64,000 bases of DNA from Zygnema cylindricum (lineage: Eukaryota > Streptophyta > Zygnematophyceae > Zygnematales > Zygnemataceae), in NCBI GenBank assembly GCA_037447655.1, contig JBBHKE010001006.1, forward strand, positions 186,001 through 250,000. The letters run 5' to 3'. Below the pieces are notes generated by a model. The model had not been told where the DNA came from and ran no database searches. It worked only from the letters and a program-made list of their open reading frames with translations. Positions 46,473 to 57,310 of this stretch are shown here, one piece after another (the stretch's first letter is position 1; the number at the start of each line of letters is the position of its first letter). The position numbers and the translations under genes are program-made.

Positions 46473-48646
46473 TTACGTAGTAATTGATGTGCCGTTGGGC
46501 AAAGTTGTATACTGTTGAATCAATTGAATCGGTCGCATCATTTCGTTATCTTCGTGGTCCAAAATGTGACAATGCCAAACATATCCCGGGACAACCGTCG
46601 CGTCAAATGGAAATGGACTCGAGTCCTGGTGGAAAATCACAAATTATAAGGGTTACAGAAGTGAAACGTGGTTAAAATCATTGAAACAACATGGCTTGTG
46701 ATATGTGAACAAAAAAACATTAGATATCTCTTACGCCGAGGCAAATACGATATCTAATGAAATGATCTTTCGAACCAAAAACAAGAAAAAACAAGGAAAA
46801 ACAACGGAAACGACAAGAAACATGGACCATATCGGAATCGATTAGTATCTTTTGCTGTTAGAAAGGCGTAAAAACGTACCTGTAAAGCCCATTTCATTAG
46901 ATATGATGTTGTTGTAGCTGGAAAATTTATGTTTGTATCTTTCCATCCGTCCTCGTGAGCCGCCGGCCCTTTGGATGGTCCGCTCCAACAAGATGGTAGG
47001 AGTGGATTGTCAATATGCCATTTGTCATTAAAGGTACAATTTCCAACTATGAAAGAAATGACATCAAATGGTCTTCTCCAAAGGAGACGGTGTTGGATAA
47101 GGTGAATGTGGATAGGATGAGCTCCCGGAGATGCATTAATGAAAGTCCAAATTTCCGATGTGTTCTAGTGTAATACAAAGAGTTATCAACAAAAACAACA
47201 GAAGTAAACGATCACGAAGGACATTAAAGGAAGCAAAGAAGAATGGATGAAAACAAGGACAACGACAACATTACTTGAAACGTGGAAACTTTTTTACAAC
47301 GCAAAGTCGAAGGAGTAATAAATATGAGCAATCGCAACAATGAGACCATAAAAGATTTCATAGAACGATGTCGACAAGGGAGGAAGATTATGCCTATTAA
47401 AACTAAAAACCACTACAACAGATTTTCAATTACCCAATATAAAACAATGCATTAAATTGACATCACATTGCTTTCTCATTGTCGCCACACGATTTACAAC
47501 CAATAATCTTGACAGAAATCTTTTAGTTCATGCAAATATGTTGATGTTTGCATGTTTTCACATGCCCACAAGTCAAGAAATTAGTGTACATTTTACATTT
47601 AACTCCGTGAAAAACACATCACAATAAATTAGTGTCAATTTTACATTCAACCCCGTGAAAAACTAATCACAATGAGACCCGGACGCTTACACTTAGTTTC
47701 ATCTAAATATTAAGTTTCTATATTTAATATAGTTAGTACAACGTTATTACTTTCCATTGTTTAATATCAAGCATAAACTCACAAGCATTACAACAACACT
47801 CACACCATAATTATAGTGGATGCATTTGTCCCTTGTTACGAAAAAGCGAGTTACACAAAAATTATAAACACATGCCAACAAAAACTAAAAAAGAAAACAA
47901 AAACTAAAAAGAAAACAAAAACAAACGAAAAAAAAAAAGAAAAAAAAAATAGAAAAAAAAGAAACAATAGAGTACAAAAAATAAATAAACAAACAAATAA
48001 AAGTAACTAACAAAAAAAAAATCGAATTAAAACTCACCACCGGAGGTGTCTCCGTCACGGGATCCGTCCACCGCCTCATATCCGCCATTAATAAAACCGG
48101 TGAAATATTCGATTTATTATTATAATATTCGGTCAACGTAAAAAATCGTTCTCGAATCGCTAATTCCGGTTCGGCCGGTGGAACATAAGTCAAATTTTCC
48201 GGAATTTCCGGGCCAGGATCCACTTTTCCCGGTTCAACCAAAAATTTCATCACTATTTCCGTATCCGTACTCACCGGAATATCCGGCGGATTTTCCGGAT
48301 TTCCCGGAAACGGCAGCGGCGCATTGTTGATCAAAAAAACGTCGTACGATTCGGAAAAATTGTCGTTTTGTGAAAAATCGATCAAGATTTGGAAGCGTTC
48401 CGCGGGAGAAAGTAACACGCTTTTCACTTGTACGGAACCACGGAGATATCCGCCGTCCGTACCGATAACGATAAAAGGTACTAGTACCCCATTTGGAGGA
48501 GCTATAAATTGGGGCATAAGAGGACCGTTACCAAATATGGAATCCGGGGGAGTGGCAATAAACGACAAATTATAAAATCTAGCGTTAGAGACAACCATAA
48601 TTCGAAATCGGTACTTTTGTCGTTGTACGGAGAGGTACGGCCAGAC
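46473..48646 (-). CDS. LPR1-like multicopper oxidase (putative ferroxidase), C-terminal 348 residues
   Basis: Plant LPR1-type multicopper oxidases oxidise Fe(II) at the cell wall/ER and act in phosphate-starvation signalling; whether this one does so is inference. Exons on the minus strand: 48646-48038, 47164-46880, 46625-46473 (TAA); all junctions GT-AG, phase 0. The first shows [37 protein letters not shown] and DPVTETPPV. The second carries the HPIHIHL copper motif, and the last has [14 protein letters not shown] with the HCH---H----M ligands of the T1 and T3 sites. The N-terminal cupredoxin domain with the other T2/T3 histidines must lie to the right; only one possible extra exon (49737-49644) was found. 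The reading ends at TAA 46473, but a one-base longer T run at 46501-46503 would instead give a Pro-rich tail ending PPYLFGT. Confidence 0.85.
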
Positions 48647-48679
48647 CTGTACGGAGGACACATAGGTTTGGGAATGGGG

Positions 48680-48842
48680 GAAGAAAGGGGAAGGGCAAGG
48701 ATGGCGGAGAGGAGGGAGGAAAGAAACGAGGGAGGGAGAGACGGAGGAAGGGAGAGAGAGAGCGAAAAAGAGAAGGGAAAGAAGGGAAGGGGAGGGGATG
48801 GGAGGAGAAGGGAGAGGGAGAGAGAGAGAGGAGGGAAGATTG
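48680..48842 (-). repeat. Polypyrimidine tract (coding strand) before the multicopper oxidase exon
   Basis: GAGGGAGGGAAAG purine repeat on the plus strand, that is CT-rich on the coding strand, ending about 30 bp before the acceptor of exon 48646. The long minus-strand open frame over it is an artefact continuous with the real exon. Confidence 0.8.
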
Positions 48843-48959
48843 TTGTGGAAATTAGCTATCAATTATAATTTTTCGGTATAATCCATGAACACCCACTTTT
48901 CTTCTTACTTCCTCATAGTTAGTTATTTTTGATATTGCCTTCTAAGTTGTTGACCTGTT

Positions 48960-49076
48960 TCCCTCCCTCCCTCGCTCCTTCTCCCTTCTCCTTGCTCCCT
49001 CTCCCTCCTCCCTCTCTCCCCCTCCCCCTCTCCCTCTCCCCCCCTACCTAGAGGGGGAGAGAGAGAGAGAGAGAGG
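48960..49076 (+). repeat. CT-rich repeat with short inverted GA partner
   Basis: CCCTCCCTCCCTCG and CTCCCCCTCCCC followed by GAGGGGGAGAGAGAGAGAGA at 49051-49075, so the end can fold back on the CCCTCTCCCC part. Confidence 0.7.
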
Positions 49077-49643
49077 TTTTATGTTTTAAGGTTTTAGGGT
49101 ACAGAAAAAAAAATTACTTGCAAATGAGCGTGACACCTCACGGCATCGGATATTTTGGGAGTTTTACTTTCTTTAAGTTCCTCTTTCTTGGAAGGCTGTG
49201 GTGGTCCAAACCACCCCCCCCAAAAAATAAATAAATAAAATATTATCCTTCATGAAAAAATTTGATACAAACTGAGCTTTTTTAACACCCATCTCCCCAA
49301 AAAAAGGAAGCAACTTAGGTACACAATTGAGGTAAGGGAGGGAAGAGAAGGAGACGACTAAAGACCAGAGAAAGTAGAAGACAAGAAAAAAAAGAAAGAG
49401 GAGGAGGAGAGAAGATATATTAAAAAATAAAAGATTTATTCTGTATTACGATACAAAGATAAAATAAAGAGAAAAAAGAGATAGAAGAGATAGAAGTCAA
49501 GTGAAGAATAGAAAAGAGAGAACATAAATTCAGAATTAAACGATCTAACGTTTTAGTTCTCTATTAAAAAAGATCTAAAGGAGATAGAAAAAAGAGAAAA
49601 TAAATTCAAAATTAAACAATTAAACGATTTAATTCTGTATTAC

Positions 49644-49737
49644 CATACAAGGATCGAAATTCGGCAGGGTAAGGTTTTCCATGTCTCTCCCATTCCTCCT
49701 CCGAATTCGACAATGCAAGTTCCGTAAAATCTGTAAA
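49644..49737 (-). CDS. Possible upstream exon of the LPR1-like gene
   Basis: Minus strand, acceptor AG at 49738-49739 and donor GT at 49642-49643. The 94 nt encode F-T-D-F-T-E-L-A-L-S-N-S-E-E-E-W-E-R-H-G, then K-P-Y-P-A-E-F-R-S-L-Y. In LPR1/CotA-like proteins a W-P-E-F-F-G-D segment stands just before VNGK-WP, so the place fits. The roughly 30-nt microexon needed to join it to V-W-P-Y-L at 48646 was not found, so assignment is tentative. Confidence 0.4.
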
Positions 49738-50576
49738 CTAAGGTTTTTTTTTTTACAAAAACAAAGAAAAGAAAACAGTTAAGATGTCAAGTTTGAAAGC
49801 ACTAGGTTAAACCTCTGGATTCTAATATGTGACACGTGTCTCCAAAATTTTGAACTGCAACCAAAAACTTTGAGAAATTAAAGTTTTCATAGTATTGGAA
49901 TAACGTTTCGTACTCCGAAAAATGAAGTTTATTTCAATTGAATATTCCATTCCGGGTTTTAGGGTTTGTTTTCTTTTTTCAACTGAAAAAGTTTTACAAA
50001 TGGAAATATAAAACTAAACATAAACAATTCTATTTCTTGATACTGGTAATTTTTTTATTTTTTTTTAAGTGACTTGAATCCTAGCAACCTATACAACTAA
50101 TAAAAAATAAACAACAGTATTTTTGTTATGTGTGTTGACATAAAATTTAGACCTTTGCACAAAATTTAGTGTGACTCACATCAACTTGAAACATAAAGAA
50201 CTTTCTATACTAAAAGTTTATTAGCTTTTCTAGTGACGATTTCCTAAGGCTAAAAAATACTTAGCTTTCTAATCAATAATTGTAATCTGAATTACATTGT
50301 GAGTAGCGATTAGCGCTAATAAATAATAACACTAATTCAGTAGCGGTTTTTTTTTTGCCCTCTCATGGGAAGACTCATGGGAAAAACTTCCCATGGGAAG
50401 ATCTTCCATGAGAGGTGCAGTTCAGTTTAAAACAATTCACATGAGTCGCTTCCAGAAATTGGGCAGTTTTGAGCCGTACGATTATCATCGGGACGGTCTT
50501 TAATCGTCCTCAAATTGACAGCAAGTTGAGCATCCGTACTGACCCGTGTTCGCTAATTGCGTTGAGTACAGTACAG

Positions 50577-50816
50577 TACACCACCGCGAATCGGAATTAC
50601 TAATTAGCGTCAAGGTTTTTTTCGCCACTTAAAACATATTTTCTCCGTACACACCTGTTGTATTTGACTATTTTCAATTTGAGACCGCCAATCGGAAGCT
50701 GAGGATGTTGCGATTCAATCCCAACCGTCAGATCTACAATCCGACAAGTGTGTACGGTAAAAAGATGTTTTAACTGGCGAAAAAAACCTTGACGCTAATA
50801 ACGATTCGCGGTGGTA
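50577..50816 (+). mobile_element. TA-flanked MITE family M2, full-length copy
   Basis: A 240-bp copy from TACACCACCGCGAATCGG to AACGATTCGCGGTGGTA with the internal blocks TTCTCCGTACACACCTG, GAGACCGCCAATCGGAAGC and CAATCCGACAAGTGTGTACG. It ends about 95 bp upstream of the U1 snRNA start, so it sits right against the U1 promoter. A fragment with AGCGCTAATAAATAATAACA lies at 50305-50350. Confidence 0.9.
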
Positions 50817-50843
50817 GTCCATTTTCATTCAAATTGAACAATT

Positions 50844-50888
50844 ACCCCACAATGTCGTCCGCACACATATCCGAAACAAAAGTATAAT
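50844..50888 (+). promoter_or_regulatory. Putative U1 promoter: USE-like and TATA-like elements
   Basis: ACCCCACAATGTCG (50844-50857) resembles the plant snRNA upstream sequence element RTCCCACATCG, lying 56-69 bp before the RNA. TATAAT (50883-50888) lies 25-30 bp before it. A USE near -70 and TATA near -30 is the plant Pol II snRNA layout. The USE match has an extra base, so it is suggestive rather than exact. Confidence 0.5.
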
Positions 50889-50912
50889 TTCGGGAAAAAC
50901 GTGTTAACGAGT

Positions 50913-51073
50913 ATACTTACCTGGGCGGGGTCAATCTGTGATCAGGAAGGCAGATGGCCTAGATCAAGGCGCGCCATTGCACTACGGCGGGCCGACGCTC
51001 TAACACGCCGGTATTCCCGGTGATGTACGCCATAATTTGTGCAAGAGGGGGCCTGCGCTTGCGCGGCCCCTAC
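50913..51073 (+). ncRNA. U1: U1 spliceosomal snRNA
   Basis: U1 snRNA base-pairs with 5' splice sites in the spliceosome. The 161-nt sequence begins ATACTTACCTGG, the invariant 5' end complementary to donor sites, and continues with GGGGTCAAT. It keeps the stem-loop I/II words (GATCAGGAAGGC, CCATTGCACT). The Sm site ATAATTTGTG is at 51033-51041. It closes with the stem-loop IV hairpin GGGGGCCTGCGCTTGCGCGG, the most conserved U1 3' end. Length equals the usual 160-165 nt. A minus-strand open frame overlapping it (50942-51172) is a shadow. The gene appears intact and likely functional. Confidence 0.96.
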
Positions 51074-51824
51074 AAATAATGTTAATTGGAAAATTCTTGC
51101 TACGATCAGTGGAAATTTAAGAAGTACTTTTGCTGGGAATCGACTTCGTTTCCTTAAACTAGGGAAAGACAAGTGTGATTGTGAAATATCATGTAGGGAC
51201 GAAAAGTAAATGCAAATGTGAGAGTCGTGAAACTAATTATTGGATGTTACCCTAGATGTGTTTATCAAAAGCTACAACATGCGGCTATTTATCCAAAACA
51301 AAAGAAAACAGAAGAGGGTAGAAAATATGACTTTTTGGTTTTTTTCACACATTGGATATGTTTCGTTTAGGTGCAAAAGATTTTTTTTGCATACACTATG
51401 TGTGTGTTGGTATATGATTTCCACTGGCTGAACATTTTTTTAAACTCTTAAAGTTTTTATTCTGCAAGGATTGTCGTTTTTATTCTGCTTGTGCAAGTCT
51501 TTTGTATTACCGCTGAATCACCCCTGGGAATCACCTCCTGCTGAAGTCCCTGAAAATTGTGTTATCTCCTATTTCATATTTACGTTTAATTATCAGGATT
51601 TTTAATGTCGTGTCTTTTCCTACTTATCAATCAATATGTTGCTGAAATATCGCAAAGAGGCTACTACTGATGCATAATAGGTTTTTTAGTTACCTTTTTG
51701 CCTTTCGTTTTTTGTTCCCATGTATTCAAACGGTTTACAATCATACTTTTTTAATATACTCGTAATTTATTTATAGAATTGTTTGACGTAAAATAACGAA
51801 GTAAAAATAAAAACATTTTGAATA

Positions 51825-51977
51825 TTAATTTATACAAACATTTGTAACATTCCAATACTTTCCCATGAGCATTACCATCTCCTCTTCAAGAAGTTCAAAT
51901 TTACTATCGGGCAACCGCAACAAAGTGGGCAAAGCTTTAACGAGATTCCCATTTTTTTGAAACAAGTACTTCGCAAC
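51825..51977 (-). CDS. Terminal exon of an unidentified gene
   Basis: Minus strand: an AG acceptor (51978-51979) opens 50 codons to TAA (51825-51827). The residues read V-A-K-Y-L-F-Q-K-N-G-N-L-V-K-A-L-P-T-L-L-R-L-P, then an acidic helix (F-E-L-L-E-E-E-M) and M-G-K-Y-W-N-V-T-N. The composition is protein-like and unlike surrounding DNA. The L-P-T-L-L-R-L pattern with an acidic follow-on weakly recalls the end of GRIP domains of Golgi coiled-coil proteins, but this is a guess. No upstream exon was recognised in the DNA to the right. Confidence 0.35.
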   Translation of the reverse strand, partial: VAKYLFQKNGNLVKALPTLLRLPDSKFELLEEEMVMLMGKYWNVTNVCIN

Positions 51978-51979
51978 CT

Positions 51980-53320
51980 AAAAACCCACCCAAGAAAAAC
52001 CCTCTCCCTTAGTACATTATTTACAGTATCCTTAAGTTAATCTTTTGCCATCTCTCTTAGAAAATTATTTACCCTCTCTTCTAGTGAATTTGACTTTTTT
52101 CACCAAAATCAGTGTAGTTTAATTCAAAAAGTACAAAAACGAATAAGTAAAATTAAGTACAAATACATTGGTTAGAGTGGACGCTTTTTAAACCAATTAT
52201 AAGAACAATAAATGTTGTCATAACTACAAGAATTGTGTCCAATAATGTGTGTAAACTAGCAATGATAACATAAATAACAAACTTGCTCAGACAATAAACA
52301 CTAATTTTGGTTTATTGTATATTCAAATAGCTGTTCATTTAACTCCTTTCCTCTCCTTTCTCCGTCCTCTCCCTCACTCTCTCACTCTCTCTCTTTCTCT
52401 CCCTCTCCCTCTCCCTCCCAGTCACCCTATCCTTTCTTTCTCCTTTTCCTCTCTTTGATTTTTAACCCCGACCTTTGTTTTGTCCTCTCTTTCCTCCCAT
52501 TTCTCTCCCTCCCCATCTTCCTAACCACTTTAGGGATGGCCGACGAATCTGTACGACTTCAATCGTTTTTTAAGAGATATATCGATTTTTACGACGGATC
52601 GTGAAAGTCATCGGGATCCGACGATTCCGTTGACTTTATCGACGCTTGTCCGATTTGCTGGCGAAAAGCTTTCTTTATTGGTCAACATTGACTAAAAATT
52701 TGGTTTTTATTTAGCCATCCAAATCTCGCTCTATAAAACGTTTCACACTTTGTATAAAATGATATCTTTCTTAACGAAATTATCACTTGATCCAAAAAAT
52801 TCGCACATATAGTGATTCATTTTTGTCTTTTGTCATGGCTTCCAACAATCCACCTCCTATAGGTTATGGGCCCACAACGTTTTCGATGCGCACAAACCAC
52901 GTATCCACCCCGCTTCCAAAGTAAAACGTAAATTCACCGAGGCCACTCATGTCAAAATGACGTTGAAAAAGGATTATGACGGCGAAATTTCAAGAAGAAG
53001 GGGATTAATAAGGATGAGGTCATCAACAAAAATAGCAACGATGATTTAAAAAGCACTTGAGCCACAGGAGTAGATTTTCAAATCGATCAATCCTAGTAAA
53101 GTCTTCTTGTTTCATAGTGGCGTCGATAGTGTGATTCCAAATGCGAGGGTATTGTTTCAAACTGTAGATGGTTTTAATGTGACCGTGGTTTTAATAAGGT
53201 GACAAACCATAAATGGTTTTAATGAGGTGATAGAGTATGAGTTGAGCAAGGGGAGAAATAACTTTCACGTTGTTGTATGTAAATGTTTTATGAGAGAAAA
53301 CCGTTCAAAAAGGAAATTTT
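51980..53320. other. Intergenic or retroelement 5' DNA
   Basis: CT-rich stretch at 52340-52520. A TATA-like CTATAAAACG lies near 52730, about 100 bp before an ATG (52834) that opens only 30 codons. This may be the leader of a decayed element, but no gag block is recognised. Confidence 0.4.
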
Positions 53321-53329
53321 GACATCCAA

Positions 53330-54900
53330 CTAGTGGAAATCATTTCCAGCCAATGCAAAAGGTGCGAATGGATGTGAGGTGAGCGACTGAAGCATAAGTT
53401 TTACTACCTTCAATTTGGCAAAAGTCATTGGCCAGCAAGCGGGCCAGGTATTTGTCAACATAATCGTTTGCTTTCTGTTTGACGCGGAACACATATAAAA
53501 GTTATGGAACCGATAACCTTCTGTCCTAGAGGAAGGGGAACCAGATTCCAACTGTTGTTGGAGAGAAGGGCAAATTAATTTGCGACAACGACACTTTTCC
53601 AAAGTTAGGAATAAGGTTTTTTGAGAGCTACATTGAAAGTGAAAGGAACGGAGATTACAAAGGCAGAGGCGCCAGTTGAATAAACACAGGCGAGGGACGC
53701 ATTACCCACAGTTTCAATGAGGCGGGAGGAAGGGTTGCAAGGTAGTGAACGGTTTCGAAAAAGGGGATCGAAGGGATAAGTTTGAGGGATAAAAAGGGGA
53801 AGGGGTATAAGAGTAGAAGAAAATGAGAGAGCATAGTTATGAAAATGGAGGTAAAAAGGATCATCTTGAGAAGGGGTGGGGGACAAAGTGGTTATGGAAG
53901 AGAGAGGATCGGTAAAAGATTGAGTCGTCCGTGAAAAGGTGGGAAAGAAGAGACGGGATGTGAGGGGAGAGAAAAGTGGGGGAAGACGAAAGAAAGATTG
54001 GTAATTTCGGGGAAACTGTCCGGTAAGGATACAAAAACAAATTCACATCTAGTTTCTACAGAGTTTTGGGGAAAGGGAGGGGGAAAAAAAGCAAAGGGAA
54101 AGATGAAAGCGCGATGGGGGGGAAAAAGTTGTGAAGACGGAGAAGAGTTTGGAGGAGAGTGAATTCTTTGAAGGCGACGTCGCGTGTTTTTATTACACGA
54201 CGCTTGAAGCACCAAATTCGGTATGTTTCAGAGTTTGGAGCATATCCGACAAATGTCTCGCTTAGCCCCGACCTAGTTTCAGGTTGATTGGACGAAGACT
54301 TTGTACCAAGCTCTGCCACCAAAGGTACGAAGGTGACATACGTTACGTTTAAATAAAAACCACGCTTCTATGGGAGTAATGTTAGGCGTAGCGCTGGTAA
54401 ACATAAGTTCGAAGATAGATAAAAAGGCTTCCACCCAACAGATTATCGACAAGTTTGCAAAGTATAGTATGGAGCAAGCCATTTCAACTCAAATACGATT
54501 GTATTTTTTAGCGATTTCGTTTTGTTGAAAAGTGTACAGCGCACTTGAGTGACATGCGATTCGATGGTGAGCAAGATGGGCGAAAAACTGTTGAGACATG
54601 GATTCTCCGCCGTTGTCGCTACGTATTGATGCGCTTTTGCTGGAAATTATCTTTAAGTCTTTTAAAATCTTGAAAAAAAACACAAAAATGTCAAATTTGT
54701 GACATATGGTGTAGACATGATAAAACGTTTGGCATGATTAATAACAAATACAAAATATGATGATCCTGATCCGTCAAAGCTACAAGTGCGCATGGGGCTG
54801 CATAAGTTAGTATAAGTGAGAGCAAATGGTTTGACAATTGTTTTACCGACTCGGAAAAATGCATTTTGCATTGAATACACCCATAATAAAAAATGTTAAT
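53330..54900 (-). pseudogene. Ty1/copia relic, minus-strand member of an inverted pair
   Basis: Reading leftward: an integrase segment with a G-S-S-Y-F-V-F-V-I-N-H-A-K-R region (about 54780-54720), then IRSDNGGE and LYTFQQNEIAKKYN (54640-54490). Next come MACSILYFANL and TPIEAWFLFKR with H-L-R-T-F-G (54480-54310), then a connection region, and an RT piece with N-D-F-H-(stop)-L-D-V-K at about 53345-53320. Stops and frameshifts are frequent. The TAG at 53330-53332 stands where copia RT has the Gln of HQ-DVK. Confidence 0.8.
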
Positions 54901-55900
54901 TTTTTGCTAGAAAAATGTTCAAATTCGACTACAAGATTTAGTAAACAAGATAAACTAACGTTGTTTAAATGTCCCTAACGTATATGCCAAAGAGAAAATA
55001 TTCTTCTATGCCAACATCTAATGCAAAAGATAGGCTCGCATTTAATGCACAAGATTTATAATGATTATAAGATTCAAAAATAACATTGTATGTTTAGCTA
55101 TTCGAAAACCGATAGTAATTCTTTTTTTTTCTTGTAAGAATTGTACTCTATTTTCATCAAATTTTGCTTTTACGCCATTAAACATAGAGACACGAATAGA
55201 GAAAAAACTTTCTCGTTAATCTTGCTCCAAAAAGGGCATGATTTCGATCAAGGAAACGGTGACGTGGCCAAAGTGCGTGGGCAACAAGATCAAATCGTTA
55301 CGACAAGTTGCCCACGCATTTGACATTCGGTCTTGAATTTCCACAACATTCTAATCTTTTAGCGGTCGCCCAATACGCGTAATGAATCCTCATTGGCCAA
55401 CCTCTCCACCACTTTATTCGTTTTTGTCCAATCATCCCCTCACGACCGCTGGTCCAGTCGGACCTCTTCCCGCCTTAGAATTCGGCTACAGAAATCTCCC
55501 CGGCCTTAGTCTAGATGTTGGTTTTTCATCTCAACTCTCACGCCACCCATAATGTTGGATCATCCATAGTTTTGTCAACCGTCATCTTTCTTTTAATTTT
55601 GATTCGTAGATTTATTTGACCCCTTTAATCTTTCCAAAGCAGATTCATTTAAAGGACCACCGGAACGTATTGGCCACTCACTTTGACCACGTCAACATTC
55701 TTAATTTCTTGATCAAACAAATAATTCAAGTTTGTACTATGATTGGCGAAAAAAATATTATTTGTTTGCGTCACCATATTCGATAACGTAAAAGCAAAAT
55801 TTTATGAAGATAGACTACAATGTTTACACAAAAAGAACAGAATTAGTATCAATTTTGGGATAACTAACGACGCAGTGTATTTTTTATAGACTTATGATCA
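54901..55900. other. Spacer between the two inverted copia relics
   Basis: About 1 kb of AT-rich DNA with related words facing each other across the centre (AAAAGATAGGCTCGCATTTA and GCATTAGATGCTAACG parts), probably inner integrase/protease sequence of both copies. CAAGTTGCCCACGC (55293-55312) and GTGCGTGGGCAACAAG (55272-55288) form a short inverted repeat. Confidence 0.4.
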
Positions 55901-57310
55901 CAAAAAACCTTGTGCATTAAATATTACTGTATCTTTTGCATTAGATGCTAACGTAGATTTTTTTTCTTTTTGGCATCTACGCTATGAACGCTTAAATGGC
56001 GCCAGTTTAACTTTTTTAACAAATCTTGTAAATGGATTCGAATCTTTTTCTAACAAAAATTTGTTATTTTGTCATTCGTGCATCCAAAGCAAAATGCCAC
56101 ATCAATTTTTTTTTGTCAGCAAAACTATGGTCAAAAAATCACATGCTCTCATTCATGCCGACATATAAGAAGGCTTTATACGCAAGCCCAAATTAGACGG
56201 ATTATAATACTTAGTTATCTTTATTGATCATGCCACACGTTTTTTTCATGTCTACACCATTTACCACAAATCGGACGTTTTTGCTCAATTTTAGGATTTT
56301 AAAGCAGTTATAGAAATTTTCAACCAAAAACAAATCAAACTTTTATGCAACAACAAAGGCGAAGAATTCTTGACTCAACGGTTTTTCGTTGATCGCGCTC
56401 ACCATGGAATCGCACATCACTTAACTGCGCCGTACACTCCTCAACAAAACCGAGTTGCTAAAAGGTACAATAGTACTTTTATTGAGATGGCTCACTCCAT
56501 GTTATACTTTGCAAACTTGTTGTTAACTTTTTAAGCTGAGCCATTATGTGCGCTAACTATCTTTACAATCTATGTTTTACCGACGCTACCCCTAACATTA
56601 CTTTTTAGAAGCGTGGTCCTCATGAAAACCTGACGTACCTCACCGTCATACCTTTGGTTGCGAAGCTTGGTATAAAGACTTCGTCCAGTCAACCGGAAAA
56701 TAAAGCGCCCACGTGCTTCGCAGCACATTTGTCGGGTATGCTCCAAACTCTAAAGCATAACGGATCCGGTGCCATCTCAAACGTCGTGTGATCAATACAC
56801 ACGACGTTACTTTCAATTCATTCTTTCTCTTCGAAAGTCTCTCTTGTCTTCCCATCCTTTTTTCCTCAACCGCAACCTTTTTTTTTCCCTTGCCTTCCTC
56901 TTCCCTCTCCCCCCCGCCAAAACACTTCACAACTGGACCTGAATTTGTTTTCTCTCTTTACCGATTCAACCAGTTTCCTTGACCTTACCAATCTTTCCTT
57001 CGTCTTCCCTCTCCTTTCCTCCCTTTTACAGGTGACTTTATTTTTTCCACCGATCCTCACTGTCCCTCTACCAATTTTTCCCCCACTGCCTCTGAATATG
57101 ATCTTTTTTTTGCCCACGTTTTTGTTACTATTCTATCTCACCTTTCCCTACCCTCTTTATCCCTCAATCATATACCTTTCGATCCCCCTCGTCGAAACCA
57201 TGCATGGCTCTCGCGGCCCTCTTTCTCGCCTTGTGGAAACCATAGGTCATGCGTCCCTCGCTTGTGCATATTAAACTGGCGCCTTTGCCTCTCTAATTTT
57301 CGGTCATCTC
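55901..57310 (+). pseudogene. Ty1/copia relic, plus-strand member of an inverted pair
   Basis: Reading rightward: F-I-D-H-A-T-R and HHGIAHHLTAPYTPQQNRVA (about 56400-56460), then M-A-H-S-M-L-Y-F-A-N-L, T-D-A-T-P-N-I-T, and a tail SRLVETIGHASLACAY (57219-57271). This tail matches SRLIETVGNASLACVY of the minus-strand relic (about 53735-53685). The frame has many stops, so it is dead. Arms of about 1.3 kb therefore form an inverted pair with the 53.6-54.9 kb copy. Confidence 0.8.

Noticed and set aside
50942-51172. 76-codon minus-strand open frame
   Set aside because: It is antisense to the U1 snRNA, whose conserved sequence fully explains the region.
4822-53332. Reassigned genetic code (TAA/TAG read as Gln), suggested by stops at Gln positions in three retroelements and by TAG in the haloperoxidase start
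   Set aside because: All confident host exons (haloperoxidase exons 2-9, ATG18-like exons 1-9, multicopper oxidase, Dus) are open under the standard code and use only CAA/CAG for their many Gln codons. Under reassignment TAA/TAG should appear among them. One former Arg codon in the non-LTR element is also TGA, which fits C-to-T decay.
54056-54322. Independent gene frames within 53.6-54.3 kb
   Set aside because: They match the inverted copia partner at 56.7-57.3 kb in order and text, so they belong to the dead element.
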